Shown: positions 15,437 through 23,228 of the stretch, one piece after another
Layout of the letters: every line of letters starts with the position of its first letter
Position numbering within the stretch: the first letter of the stretch is position 1
Assembly (NCBI GenBank): GCA_024743075.1
Contig: JANSXG010000010.1
Coordinates: 1 to 38,251, forward strand
Source: a bacterium
GTDB taxonomy: Bacteria; Planctomycetota; Phycisphaerae; Phycisphaerales; UBA1924
Direction: 5' to 3'
DNA: 38,251 nucleotides
The notes under the pieces: model-generated
Databases searched by the model: none
Told to the model about the DNA's origin: nothing
The model's input: only the letters and a program-made list of their open reading frames with translations
Position numbers and translations under genes: made by a program

Positions 15437-17308
15437 ATGGCCGAAATCAAGCCAATCCTTGCCCTCGACCCAACCCTCGGCGAAGAGGGCTCGTGCCCCG
15501 AAAACCCGGTTATCCGGAACTTTTCGATCATCGCGCACATCGACCACGGCAAGTCCACGCTGTCGGACCGGCTGCTGCAGTCGACGAACGCGATCACGGA
15601 GCGCGAAGCGCGGGAACAGATTCTCGACTCGATGGACCTGGAGCGCGAGCGCGGGATCACGATCAAGGCCTCGGCGGTCTCGGTGCGTCACGTGCACAAC
15701 GGCAAGCACTACCTGCTGAACTTCATCGACACGCCCGGGCACGTGGACTTTTCGTACGAGGTGAGCCGGGCGCTGACGGCGTGCGAGGGAGCGGTGCTGG
15801 TCGTGGACTCGACGCAAGGAGTCGAGGCCCAGACGGTCGCCAACACATACCTAGCGGTGAACAACAATCTCGAGATCATCACGGTCATCAACAAGATCGA
15901 CCTTCCGGCGGCCGAGCCGGACGAGCGGGCCATGGAGGTCGAACAGGTCCTCGGCTTTCCGGCCGAGGAGGCCATCTTCGTCTCGGCGAAGTCCGGCCAG
16001 GGTATTCCGGAACTGCTTGAACGGATCTGCGAGGTCCTGCCCTCGCCGCGTGAACAGCAGACGAAGCGGACGCGGGCGCTGATCTTCGACTCGCACTACG
16101 ACGATTATCGCGGCGTGGTGGTTTACATCCGTATGTTCGACGGCAAGCTGAGCGTGGGCGACAAGGTCCGCATGATGGGAACCGGGCGGACCTACACGGT
16201 GACCGAATTGGGCAAGTACACGCCCAAGCCTCAGAAGGTGACTACGCTCGGCCCGGGCGAGACGGGGTACCTGATTGCGAACATCAAGGCGCTGGCGGAC
16301 GTCCGCGTCGGCGACACGATCACGCAGGAACTGGAACCCGCTGAGAAGGCGCTGCCGGGTTACGAAGAGCCGCGACAGATGGTGTTCTGCGACTTCTACC
16401 CGGCGACGACCGAGGACGGGAAGGGCCAGAACTTCGAAGACCTGCGCGAGGCGATGGAAAAGCTCGCGCTCAACGACGCGAGCTTCACGTACCACGCGGT
16501 GCACTCGGAGGCGCTCGGTTTCGGGTTCCGCTGCGGGTTCCTCGGGCTCCTGCACATGGACATCATCCAGGAGCGCCTGGAGCGCGAGGGCGGCGTGGAG
16601 GTTGTCCAGACCGCGCCCAATGTGACGTACGAGCTGCTCAAACGCGACAAGGAACTCGTCGAGATTTCGAATCCGGCCGACCTGCCGGACCCGTCGTTGT
16701 GGTTGGAACTGCGCGAGCCCATCGTCCGAGTCGAGTTGATGATCAACACGGATTCGGTCGGCGACATCATGGCGCTCTGTCTGAGCCGGCGCGGCGAGTT
16801 CAAGTCGCAGCAGGCGGTCAGCGAGATGCGTCAGTTCATGACGTGGGAGATGCCGCTGGCGGAGATCATCTATGACTTCTACGACAAGTTGAAGTCGATC
16901 ACCCGCGGCTACGCGACGATGGACTACGAGATCATCGGCTTCCGCAAGGAAAACCTTTCCAAGGTGGACATCCTGATCAACGGCGAGATCGTCGAGGCGC
17001 TGTCGTTCATCAGCCACCGCGACACCGCCGACAAGCGCGGGCGTGCGCTTCTGAACAAACTCAAGAAGCAGATCGATCGCCACCAGTTCGAGATCCCGCT
17101 GCAGGCAATCATCGGTGGCAAGATCATCGCCCGCGAGAGCATCAAGGGCGTGCGCAAGAACGTCACCGCCAAGTGCTACGGCGGTGATGTGTCACGAAAG
17201 CGCAAACTGCTGGAGAAGCAGAAGAAGGGCAAGAAGAAGATGAAGTCCATCGGGAGTGTGAACATCCCGCAGGAAGCCTTCATGGCGGTGCTCGATACCA
17301 GCGAGTGA
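15437..17308 (+). CDS. lepA: Elongation factor 4 (back-translocating GTPase LepA)
   Basis: 623-residue translational GTPase that remodels ribosomes stalled in elongation or assembly. The G motifs are complete: AHIDHGKSTLSD (G1, about residue 35), ERGITI (G2), DTPGHVDF (G3) and NKIDLP (G4). The EF4-specific C-terminal domain is present (VDILINGEIVEALSFISHRDTADKRGR, then KIIARESIKGVRKNVTAKCYGGD and a Lys-rich end QKKGKKKMKSIG). An N-terminal extension of about 25 residues precedes the G domain. The first ATG in frame is used; no strong Shine-Dalgarno. A stand-alone gene here, without the lepB neighbour found in many proteobacteria. Confidence 0.97.
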   Translation: MAEIKPILALDPTLGEEGSCPENPVIRNFSIIAHIDHGKSTLSDRLLQSTNAITEREAREQILDSMDLERERGITIKASAVSVRHVHNGKHYLLNFIDTPGHVDFSYEVSRALTACEGAVLVVDSTQGVEAQTVANTYLAVNNNLEIITVINKIDLPAAEPDERAMEVEQVLGFPAEEAIFVSAKSGQGIPELLERICEVLPSPREQQTKRTRALIFDSHYDDYRGVVVYIRMFDGKLSVGDKVRMMGTGRTYTVTELGKYTPKPQKVTTLGPGETGYLIANIKALADVRVGDTITQELEPAEKALPGYEEPRQMVFCDFYPATTEDGKGQNFEDLREAMEKLALNDASFTYHAVHSEALGFGFRCGFLGLLHMDIIQERLEREGGVEVVQTAPNVTYELLKRDKELVEISNPADLPDPSLWLELREPIVRVELMINTDSVGDIMALCLSRRGEFKSQQAVSEMRQFMTWEMPLAEIIYDFYDKLKSITRGYATMDYEIIGFRKENLSKVDILINGEIVEALSFISHRDTADKRGRALLNKLKKQIDRHQFEIPLQAIIGGKIIARESIKGVRKNVTAKCYGGDVSRKRKLLEKQKKGKKKMKSIGSVNIPQEAFMAVLDTSE

Positions 17309-17326
17309 GCCGCGTTCTCGTTCCGA

Positions 17327-17920
17327 TCAGGGAGTGACCTCCACGGCCCCCATTCCCAGTTCGATTGCCGGCCAGAGCCACGCGAAAATCGCGCCCGTCG
17401 CCAGTCCGTAGGCCACGCCGTCAACGAGCCCGGTAATGATGTTTCGCAGCGGCACGGAGAACCAGACGGTGTTGAGTATGCCGCTCGCGCAGTAAGCGAG
17501 GACGCCGACGGTCCCGGTGATCTGGAAGACTCGGAGGGAGTCGGCACCTCGCCCGAGCGACTCGAAGCCGACGTAAGCGATGAGCGTACTCACGATCAGA
17601 AAGTACACGAAGGTGATGGCGAGGTTGCGACCCATGTTGGGCTTCGCCGGCCAGAGATTCAGCACGCCCCATGGGCCCTTCGCGTAGATGCTTTGGAACT
17701 CCGGTGTGCCCATGGCCTTCTGGTCGTCGCAGTACGGGAACATGTATTGCCCGGGCTGGATGCCCTGCGCGTTGAGTGACGCGACGAATGCGTCGAAGTC
17801 AGGCAGCGCTTTGAAGTCTTTGTTGTGATGCGGAAGCACGGTCCAGGCGAGCGAACTCAATATGAAGCACGCCACGGACGCGAGAAGAATCGCCAACCAG
17901 AGTTCGGTGAGAAACGCCAT
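17327..17920 (-). CDS. Conserved integral membrane protein of unknown function
   Basis: 197 residues from ATG 17920, which has AGGA 8 nt upstream; an ATG 6 nt earlier is too close to that site. Four to five hydrophobic helices: LWLAILLASVACFILSSLAW at the N-terminus, AITFVYFLIVSTLIAYVGF, VFQITGTVGVLAYCASGIL and LVDGVAYGLATGAIFAWLW. Between helix 1 and 2 is a conserved-looking loop with PHHNKDFKALPD, GQYMFPYCDDQK and GPWGVLNLWPAKPNMGR. I have an impression of related uncharacterised proteins with the same HH-D-LP/GQYMFP spacing in other bacteria, but cannot name a function. It converges with lepA (18 nt between stops). The open frame upstream to 18394 belongs to the riboswitch region and is not coding. 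Confidence 0.75.
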   Translation of the reverse strand: MAFLTELWLAILLASVACFILSSLAWTVLPHHNKDFKALPDFDAFVASLNAQGIQPGQYMFPYCDDQKAMGTPEFQSIYAKGPWGVLNLWPAKPNMGRNLAITFVYFLIVSTLIAYVGFESLGRGADSLRVFQITGTVGVLAYCASGILNTVWFSVPLRNIITGLVDGVAYGLATGAIFAWLWPAIELGMGAVEVTP

Positions 17921-18104
17921 TGACATCTTCCTCTCGTTTGGGGCACCGGTGTCTGTTAACCAATCTTCGGCGAGGCGATCCGATCTTCGCAAGTGGCTGA
18001 CGCGAGAGCCCCCCCGTTCGAGGCGGACGATCGACCGATGTTCGAAGGCGGCGTCCCGGACAGAGTGTTCGACGAACGCGGCCGCGCAATGCTCGGGAAA
18101 TCGC

Positions 18105-18132
18105 TTGACGAGGGCCGGGAGAACGCTACATT
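18105..18132 (+). promoter_or_regulatory. Sigma70-type promoter of the cobalamin riboswitch operon
   Basis: TTGACG (18105-18110), 16-nt spacer, TACATT (18127-18132). The predicted start near 18139 is directly in front of the riboswitch P1 stem, exactly where a riboswitch promoter should be. The preceding 18 kb-side stretch 17927-18104 holds no gene or other signal that I recognise. Confidence 0.7.
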
Positions 18133-18140
18133 GCGTGTGC

Positions 18141-18322
18141 AGCAACAAGGTGCCCGGAGCGATGTCGCACCGGGTGAAAAGGGAAGTGTGGTGAAAAGCC
18201 ACCGCGGACGCGCCGCCGTAACGGGCGCTGATCGGTTCCTCCGAAAGCCACTGCTTACGTCGTGAGACGGGCGGGAAGGCCGGAACCGTGATGCCCGGAG
18301 CCGGAAGACCTGCCTGGTTGCG
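18141..18322 (+). promoter_or_regulatory. Cobalamin (B12) riboswitch
   Basis: The conserved core is readable in order: AGGTGCCC (18148-18155), GGGAA (18181-18185), GGTGAAAAGCC (18190-18200), GCGGACGCGCCGCCGTAACGG (the C-rich core with the ACTGT-like turn, 18204-18224), CCGAAAGCCACTGC (18241-18254), GGGAAGGC, and the B12 box GCCGGAAGACCTGCC (18300-18314). P1 closes as GCAAC (18142-18146) with GTTGC (18317-18321). It lies 150 nt upstream of a three-gene surface-protein operon, in the same direction. The expression platform is not certain: no U-tract terminator is visible. A small hairpin CCCTG/CAGGG (18436-18453) stands just before the ribosome-binding site AGGAAAGG (18457-18464), so translational control is more likely. 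Cobalamin would normally lower expression. Confidence 0.9.
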
Positions 18323-18472
18323 AGCTTGGTTGCCCGCGCGGAACGGGTGGCCGGCGACGCGGCGTGCGCTCCCGAGCCCCGCTTCTCCGACCACACCAAC
18401 TGAACCGCCCGGGATTCGCGAATCTCCACGGGAGTCCCTGCGCGATTTCAGGGAACAGGAAAGGTCTTCCGA

Positions 18473-19504
18473 ATGGTGCCCCTCAGTGGTCCTCGTGCGC
18501 TGTGCGCACTGGTTGTCTCATTGTCCTGCTCGGCTGGCGCGAGCGCCGGTCCGGCGTACTCGCTGGTGTCCACGTTCGAGCTCCCTGTGGGGATCGATAC
18601 GTTCACCGTCGCGCCGTCGGGCCTGCTCTACGCCGCGTCCGGGAGCGACATCCTGGTTCAGGACGCGATCAACTCCGGCTCGTTTTCGCTCGCAGGCTCA
18701 TTGCCGACCGGCCAGATCTCGAGCTTCGGCGCCTCGTTCATTTCGGTGAGCCCTGACGGTGACACCATCGCCCTCGGGGACAACAACCTCGGTGCGAGCG
18801 CGAACGTGCTGCTGCTTCCGGCTGCGGGCCTGGACCCCGGTGCGATCACGCCGACGACGGCCGTCCCGGCACCCAACTTCAACGCGGCGTGGGGCGACGC
18901 CTCGACGCTCTATGTGACCGGCGGGGACTTCGGATCGCCGAGCGTGGTGACCTCCATCGATACCGTAAACGGAACCTCCAGCGTCGTGATCGACAGCATC
19001 GACGGCGCCTCCAGTGGAATCACCGTCGCGGGCGGACGCCTCTACACCGGCAACGGCTTCGCGTACGGCGGGGGCACATCCACCGGCGACATCTTCGCCT
19101 ACGACCTCGCAGACTTCGGCAGCGGCCCGCTCGACTTCACCGACGGCACGCTCGTCGCCAATGTGCTCTCCGCAGGCTCGCTCGGGTTCGACGCGCAGGG
19201 CAACCTGCTGGTCGGAGGCGGCGACGGCGGCGGGCAGATCGGCTTTGCGTCTGTTATCGCGTCCGGCGCGGTTCAGGGCGCTCTTGCCGGCGGACCGATC
19301 GCGGGCCCGCTCGATGGACAGCAGCTCAACCCCACGGGCAACCCGAATTCCTTCTATTCGATCCGCTTCAACCCGGTGACCGAAGAGCTCTACGTCACGA
19401 CGTTCGGCAGTTCGACGGTCTTTGTGTACGCGATTCCGACACCGGGCGGCGTAGCACTGGTCGGGCTCGCCGGCTTTGCCGCTTCTCGTCGCCGCCGTGG
19501 GTGA
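18473..19504 (+). CDS. Secreted beta-propeller protein with PEP-CTERM-like tail, B12-riboswitch controlled
   Basis: 343 residues. Signal peptide at the N-terminus (LCALVVSLSCSAGASAGPA). The body is a run of short beta repeats (IDTFTVAPSGLLYAASGSDILV, FISVSPDGDTIALGDNN, SLGFDAQGNLLVGGGDGGG, SIRFNPVTEELYVTTFGSSTVFVYA) in the style of a YVTN/NHL beta-propeller. The C-terminus is a sorting signal: PTPGGVALVGLAGFAASRRRRG, i.e. a Pro-Gly motif, one hydrophobic helix and an Arg cluster, as in PEP-CTERM/exosortase substrates. First gene after the cobalamin riboswitch; AGGAAAGG is 8 nt before the ATG. By analogy to the B12-binding propeller lipoprotein BtuG of Bacteroides it could bind corrinoid at the surface; that is inference from architecture and control, not from a visible binding motif. 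Confidence 0.82.
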   Translation: MVPLSGPRALCALVVSLSCSAGASAGPAYSLVSTFELPVGIDTFTVAPSGLLYAASGSDILVQDAINSGSFSLAGSLPTGQISSFGASFISVSPDGDTIALGDNNLGASANVLLLPAAGLDPGAITPTTAVPAPNFNAAWGDASTLYVTGGDFGSPSVVTSIDTVNGTSSVVIDSIDGASSGITVAGGRLYTGNGFAYGGGTSTGDIFAYDLADFGSGPLDFTDGTLVANVLSAGSLGFDAQGNLLVGGGDGGGQIGFASVIASGAVQGALAGGPIAGPLDGQQLNPTGNPNSFYSIRFNPVTEELYVTTFGSSTVFVYAIPTPGGVALVGLAGFAASRRRRG

Positions 19505-20660
19505 TCTCGCGTCTACAGGCTGCTCGCTCGGCACCGCTGCCCTGGGTGGGTTGGCAGCGGTGTCGTTCTTCGGTGCGATCGCCGCGGCCGGTCCGTTCGC
19601 GACGGTGGTGCTGGACTACACGCCCGCGCCAGGCCAGTTCGTAAACAATCCGGCGTTCAACGATCCGAGCAATGCTCTTGGTGCGCCGTCGGGCGGCGGA
19701 ACGGGGTCTCCGAACAACGCGAGCGTGGTCACGCTGGGCGCGTTCGGCGGCTCCATCACGCTCGGGTTCGACGAACCGATCGCCGACGATCCGCTCAACC
19801 CCTACGGTCTCGACCTCATCGTCTTCGGGAACGCGCTGTGGACCGGCGGCGATCCGTCACGCCGATTCGCCGAAGCCGGCATCGTCGAGGTGTCGTGCGA
19901 CACGAACGGCAACGGCCTTCCCGATGACGAGTGGTATGTGATCCGCGGGTCGAGCATTCCGGCAACGCCGGTCGAGGCGGCGTTCACGCAGGACTGGGAC
20001 GACGACCCAAACACCGATACGCCGCCGAGCAATGCCTCCTGGTATCCCGACAGTGCGATGTTTCCGGAGATCCCGTCGAGTTACGCGACCTCGGGATTTT
20101 TGTTGCCGGCGCCGTTCCAGTCGGTGCCGCTGGTCAATCCCGGTGGACCCGGGTCGGTTGCAGAGGCGTACTTCGGGTATGCCGATCTGAGCCCGACGCT
20201 GCTTCTCGGCGATCTGAACGCCGACAACATCATCGACGAACCTGACGCTACGCCGGAGGCCTTTTATACGCGTCCGGACAACCCGTTCCTTGTCGGCGTG
20301 AGTGTCGGTTCCGGCGGCGGCGACGCGATCGATATCGCGTGGGCGGTACACCCGACGACGGGCCTGCCCGCGCGGCTACCCAGCATCGACTTCGTGCGCA
20401 TTTCGACCGGACCGAACTCATTGGTCGGCATACTCGGCGAGATGTCCACCGAGGTCGACGCGGTCGCCTCGGTCGCCCCGCGGCCGCTCTTCTACGACCT
20501 CGACGGCGATGATGCTCTGGACCTCGAAGACCTCTACGCGTGGCACGACACCCCCACCGATCTGACCGGCGAAGGCATGGCAAACGATTTGGATCGAGAG
20601 CGGATCCAGCGCGCGGTGCGTGCCTTTGAGACTCAGGACTCGATGGGAGGCACGCGATGA
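19476..20660 (+). CDS. Secreted surface protein, second gene of the B12-riboswitch operon
   Basis: 394 residues if begun at TTG 19476; GTG 19497 (8-nt overlap with the previous stop) is an equally plausible start, and neither has a clear Shine-Dalgarno. A hydrophobic segment LGTAALGGLAAVSFFGAIAAAG acts as signal peptide. The body is distinctive: VLDYTPAPGQFVNNPAFNDPSNALGAPSGGG, VTLGAFGGSITLGFDEPI, GLDLIVFGNALW, AGIVEVSCDTNGNGLPDDEWYVIRGS. From memory, the run 'surface x GS-ITL-GF ... D-NGNG-PDDEWY-I-GS' resembles cell-surface proteins encoded beside btuB/btuG in Bacteroidetes. The C-terminal part has Ca-loop-like Asp runs (DLNADNIIDEPD, DLDGDDALDLED). No anchor at the end. It overlaps both neighbours, so it is co-translated with them. 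Confidence 0.78.
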   Translation: MPLLVAAVGDLASTGCSLGTAALGGLAAVSFFGAIAAAGPFATVVLDYTPAPGQFVNNPAFNDPSNALGAPSGGGTGSPNNASVVTLGAFGGSITLGFDEPIADDPLNPYGLDLIVFGNALWTGGDPSRRFAEAGIVEVSCDTNGNGLPDDEWYVIRGSSIPATPVEAAFTQDWDDDPNTDTPPSNASWYPDSAMFPEIPSSYATSGFLLPAPFQSVPLVNPGGPGSVAEAYFGYADLSPTLLLGDLNADNIIDEPDATPEAFYTRPDNPFLVGVSVGSGGGDAIDIAWAVHPTTGLPARLPSIDFVRISTGPNSLVGILGEMSTEVDAVASVAPRPLFYDLDGDDALDLEDLYAWHDTPTDLTGEGMANDLDRERIQRAVRAFETQDSMGGTR

Positions 20661-21490
20661 AGAAGCCCACCCGCAGCGCGTTCACGCTGATTGAACTGCT
20701 GGTCGTCATCGCGATCGTGGGCATCTTGACGGGACTGCTGCTCCCGTCGCTCTCGGTCGCCCGACGCTCGACGCAGGCCGTAGTCGGCCTATCGAACCTG
20801 CGACAACTCCAAGTGGCCAACCACGCGTTTGCCAACGATCACGACGATCGTTTCCTACCCGCAGCGGAAGCCATGAGCCCGGGTCAGGGCCAGCCGGAGA
20901 ACCTCAAACGCTGGCACGGCACACGCGAGTCCCAGAGCCAGGCGTTCACGCCAGACGGTGCACCGATCACGCCCTACCTCGACTCGGCCGGATCGAGCGA
21001 AGCGGTGCGCGTGTGCCCGACGTTCGAGCCGGTCCTCGAGGAGATCTCTACACGCCCGAACGCTCAGGCAGGGTTCGAGCGGTCGTGCGGCGGCTACGGC
21101 TACAACATGGACTTCGTCGGAACCGCGACCGGCCCGATCGTGAACGGAGTTTCCACCCGGAACGATCTCACAGGCGAGCGGCGGTCGTTGCTCGGCGCTC
21201 CCACTCGGACGATCGCCTTCGCGGACGCCGCGTTCGCCGCGAGTTCGATCATCGAGTACTCGTTCGTGCACGCGCGCTTCAGGTCTGACTACCCGGACTA
21301 TCGCTGGGACCCGAGCATCCACTTCCGGCAGGTGGGAAAGCGGGCGAACGTGGTCTGGCTCGACGGGCATACCACACAGGAAGAGCGGACATACACTTGG
21401 TCCAGCGGGCTCTATGCATCCGATCCGGCCGACTTTGATATCGGCTGGTTCGGCCAGCACGACGACAACCGACTGTTCGGTGCCCGGTAA
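20657..21490 (+). CDS. Prepilin-type N-terminal cleavage/methylation domain protein (pseudopilin-like)
   Basis: 277 residues. The N-terminus is a textbook type IV prepilin/pseudopilin leader: KKPTRSAFTLIELLVVIAIVGILTGLLLP, with Phe at +1, Glu at +5 and a hydrophobic helix. The C-terminal part is the soluble globular domain common in planctomycete 'H-x9-DG' proteins: YGYNMDF, AFADAAF, and FRQVGKRANVVWLDGHTT near the end. It shares an ATGA overlap with the preceding gene, putting it in the riboswitch-controlled operon. Its partners (prepilin peptidase, assembly ATPase) are not in the window; a role in presenting or exporting the two surface proteins is possible but not shown. Confidence 0.85.
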   Translation: MKKPTRSAFTLIELLVVIAIVGILTGLLLPSLSVARRSTQAVVGLSNLRQLQVANHAFANDHDDRFLPAAEAMSPGQGQPENLKRWHGTRESQSQAFTPDGAPITPYLDSAGSSEAVRVCPTFEPVLEEISTRPNAQAGFERSCGGYGYNMDFVGTATGPIVNGVSTRNDLTGERRSLLGAPTRTIAFADAAFAASSIIEYSFVHARFRSDYPDYRWDPSIHFRQVGKRANVVWLDGHTTQEERTYTWSSGLYASDPADFDIGWFGQHDDNRLFGAR

Positions 21491-21612
21491 GTCCTTCCCG
21501 AACCGCCGCTACGCGATTCCCCTCAGCTCAACGGTTGCCGATCACGTCGGCGCCGAACGAGCCGACAAACAGTTTTGGGCAGAATATCCGCGCTTCGTTC
21601 GAAAGCAGATGT

Positions 21613-21861
21613 ATGGCCGTTGATCGATGTGTATGCCACGACGTTCCGTTCCGGGAACTCGTCCGTCTCAATCGCGAGGACGGTCTGGATCTCGAACAGC
21701 TCATGGACCGGACGGGCTGCTGCACGGGCTGCACCAGGTGCGAGCCCTACGTGAAGATCGCGCTGGCCACCGGCGAGATCGACCTGCCGGTGATGAACGG
21801 CCGAGAACTGCACGAAGCGCTTCGGGATGCGCAGTCCCGGACTGGTCCGACTGACGCCTGA
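21613..21861 (+). CDS. BFD-like [2Fe-2S]-binding protein
   Basis: 82 residues from ATG 21613 (MAVDRCVCHDVPFREL). Four-Cys pattern of the bacterioferritin-associated-ferredoxin/NifU-middle fold: C-x-C near the N-terminus (CVC) and a downstream GCCTGCTRC cluster about 33 residues later, with the intervening helix region LVRLNREDGLDLEQLMDRTG. Such proteins carry one [2Fe-2S] cluster and transfer electrons or sense iron. Upstream in frame the sequence to 21535 is unlike the family, so the shorter start is preferred. It lies 122 nt after the prepilin gene and may be separately transcribed. Confidence 0.8.
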   Translation: MAVDRCVCHDVPFRELVRLNREDGLDLEQLMDRTGCCTGCTRCEPYVKIALATGEIDLPVMNGRELHEALRDAQSRTGPTDA

Positions 21862-21879
21862 GCCGGCTTCCGCTACCCT
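21851..21879 (+). promoter_or_regulatory. Candidate promoter giving a leaderless or near-leaderless mazG-like mRNA
   Basis: CTGACG (21851-21856), 17-nt spacer, TACCCT (21874-21879), then 7 nt to the ATG at 21887. The start site would fall at or next to the initiation codon. No Shine-Dalgarno is present. It overlaps the 3' end of the [2Fe-2S] protein gene. Confidence 0.45.
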
Positions 21880-21886
21880 GTCGCGC

Positions 21887-22216
21887 ATGAGCGGCACACC
21901 CGAATCCCCATCCTCCGGCCTGACCATCGCGGATCTCCAGCGTCTGATCCGTGAGCGGTACCACGACACCGATTCCGCACGTGGCACACCGGGGACATTC
22001 ATGTGGCTCATGGAGGAGATCGGCGAACTTGCCACCTCGCTCCACGAGTGCGCCCCGGACCAGTCGCCAACCCCCGAGCAACGAGCGAATCTCGAAGAAG
22101 AGTTCGCCGATGTACTCGCCTGGCTGGTCACCCTCGCCAACATCAACGGCGTCGATCTCAACAAGGCCCTGACGAAGTACACCGAGCCGGGGCGCGTTGA
22201 AGGCGTGAAGCATTGA
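21887..22216 (+). CDS. MazG-like nucleotide pyrophosphohydrolase
   Basis: 109 residues. Single MazG-type all-alpha NTP-PPase domain: the metal-binding pattern E-E-x-x-E ... E-x-x-D is readable as LMEEIGELATSLHE followed by LEEEFADVLAWLVTLANINGVDL. The length fits the short MazG-like class that hydrolyses (d)NTPs, sometimes house-cleaning non-canonical nucleotides. ATG 21887 is chosen because it begins right behind a promoter-like element and the longer frame from 21827 starts inside the previous gene. trpA follows 10 nt after its stop and is probably co-transcribed. Confidence 0.88.
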   Translation: MSGTPESPSSGLTIADLQRLIRERYHDTDSARGTPGTFMWLMEEIGELATSLHECAPDQSPTPEQRANLEEEFADVLAWLVTLANINGVDLNKALTKYTEPGRVEGVKH

Positions 22217-22226
22217 GCGATCGCCC

Positions 22227-23033
22227 ATGAACCGCATCGAGTCCATCTTCAGTTCCGGTCGCGAATCCGGACGCAAACTCCTGATGCCATTCGTCTGCGG
22301 CGGCTCGCCGTCGCTCGACGACATGCGGGAGACGCTCCCGGCGCTCGCCGAGGCGGGCGCATCGATCATCGAGGTTGGCATCCCGTTCAGCGATCCGATC
22401 GCCGACGGTCCGGTGATCGCCGAGGCGATGCACCACGCGCTTGAGTCCGGTGTGACTCCTCGGTCAGTCATGGACGTTGTCGCCTCGGTGAGATCCTCGC
22501 TCTCGGCGGGGGTCGTCGCGATGACCAGCGTGTCGATCGTCGAACGCATGGGTCGCGACCGCTTTGTCGGCATGCTGGCCGATTCCGGGTTCGACGGCGT
22601 GATCTTCCCCGACGCCCCTCTGGAGGAAGCCGGCCCACTCGCCCACGCCGCGGCCGGACGGGGGTTGACAACGAGTCTGCTCGTCGCCCCGACCACACCG
22701 GTCGAACGGGCCAAGCAGATCTGCGACGAGTGCACAGGATTCGTCTACGTGCTCGCCCGAGCGGGTATTACCGGGGAAAGCGGCGGCGGGCCGACCCGAG
22801 CGATCCGCGAGCGGATAGAGGCACTGCGATCTGTGACCCATCTGCCCCTGGCGGTCGGGTTCGGCATCGGTTCGCCCGAGCATGTGCGAACGGTTGTGTC
22901 ACCGGAGGCGGGCGATGCGGACGCGGCGATCGTCGGCACCGCCCTCGTGCGGCGCATGAACGACGCCGGACCCGGCAACGCCGCGAACGCCGCAGCCGCG
23001 TTTTGCAGCGAACTGGCCTCGGGGCTGGTCTGA
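22227..23033 (+). CDS. trpA: Tryptophan synthase alpha chain
   Basis: 268-residue TIM-barrel enzyme that cleaves indole-3-glycerol phosphate to indole and glyceraldehyde-3-phosphate, passing indole to TrpB. The catalytic Glu and Asp sit in the signature ASIIEVGIPFSDPIADGPVI (Glu about residue 48, Asp about 59). LMPFVCGGSPSLDD is the beta1 entry, GFVYVLARAGITGE the loop-6 region, and LPLAVGFGIGSPEHV the phosphate-binding loop. trpB is not adjacent; trpA stands alone behind the MazG-like gene, so the trp pathway is split in this genome. ATG 22227 has no strong Shine-Dalgarno. Confidence 0.95.
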   Translation: MNRIESIFSSGRESGRKLLMPFVCGGSPSLDDMRETLPALAEAGASIIEVGIPFSDPIADGPVIAEAMHHALESGVTPRSVMDVVASVRSSLSAGVVAMTSVSIVERMGRDRFVGMLADSGFDGVIFPDAPLEEAGPLAHAAAGRGLTTSLLVAPTTPVERAKQICDECTGFVYVLARAGITGESGGGPTRAIRERIEALRSVTHLPLAVGFGIGSPEHVRTVVSPEAGDADAAIVGTALVRRMNDAGPGNAANAAAAFCSELASGLV

Positions 23034-23228
23034 TCCCGATTGGGAGGCCCATGCCAACGCCCGATGAACGCATCTTCATGCAAAGGTAAACCGTTTTAGT
23101 AGACTATCCCCCACTGCGGACCGGCGAGTACCCGAGACCATCTCGCCCCCGGCGGCGGCAGTCGGGGCTGGATCTCGTAAGCCATCCGCGGCCCTCCTTC
23201 TGTGGCGCCAAAGTGCGCTGAGGAAACC

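Noticed and set aside
17993-18265. 90-codon frame upstream of 18473
   Set aside because: It lies over the promoter and the cobalamin riboswitch; the RNA elements explain the sequence.
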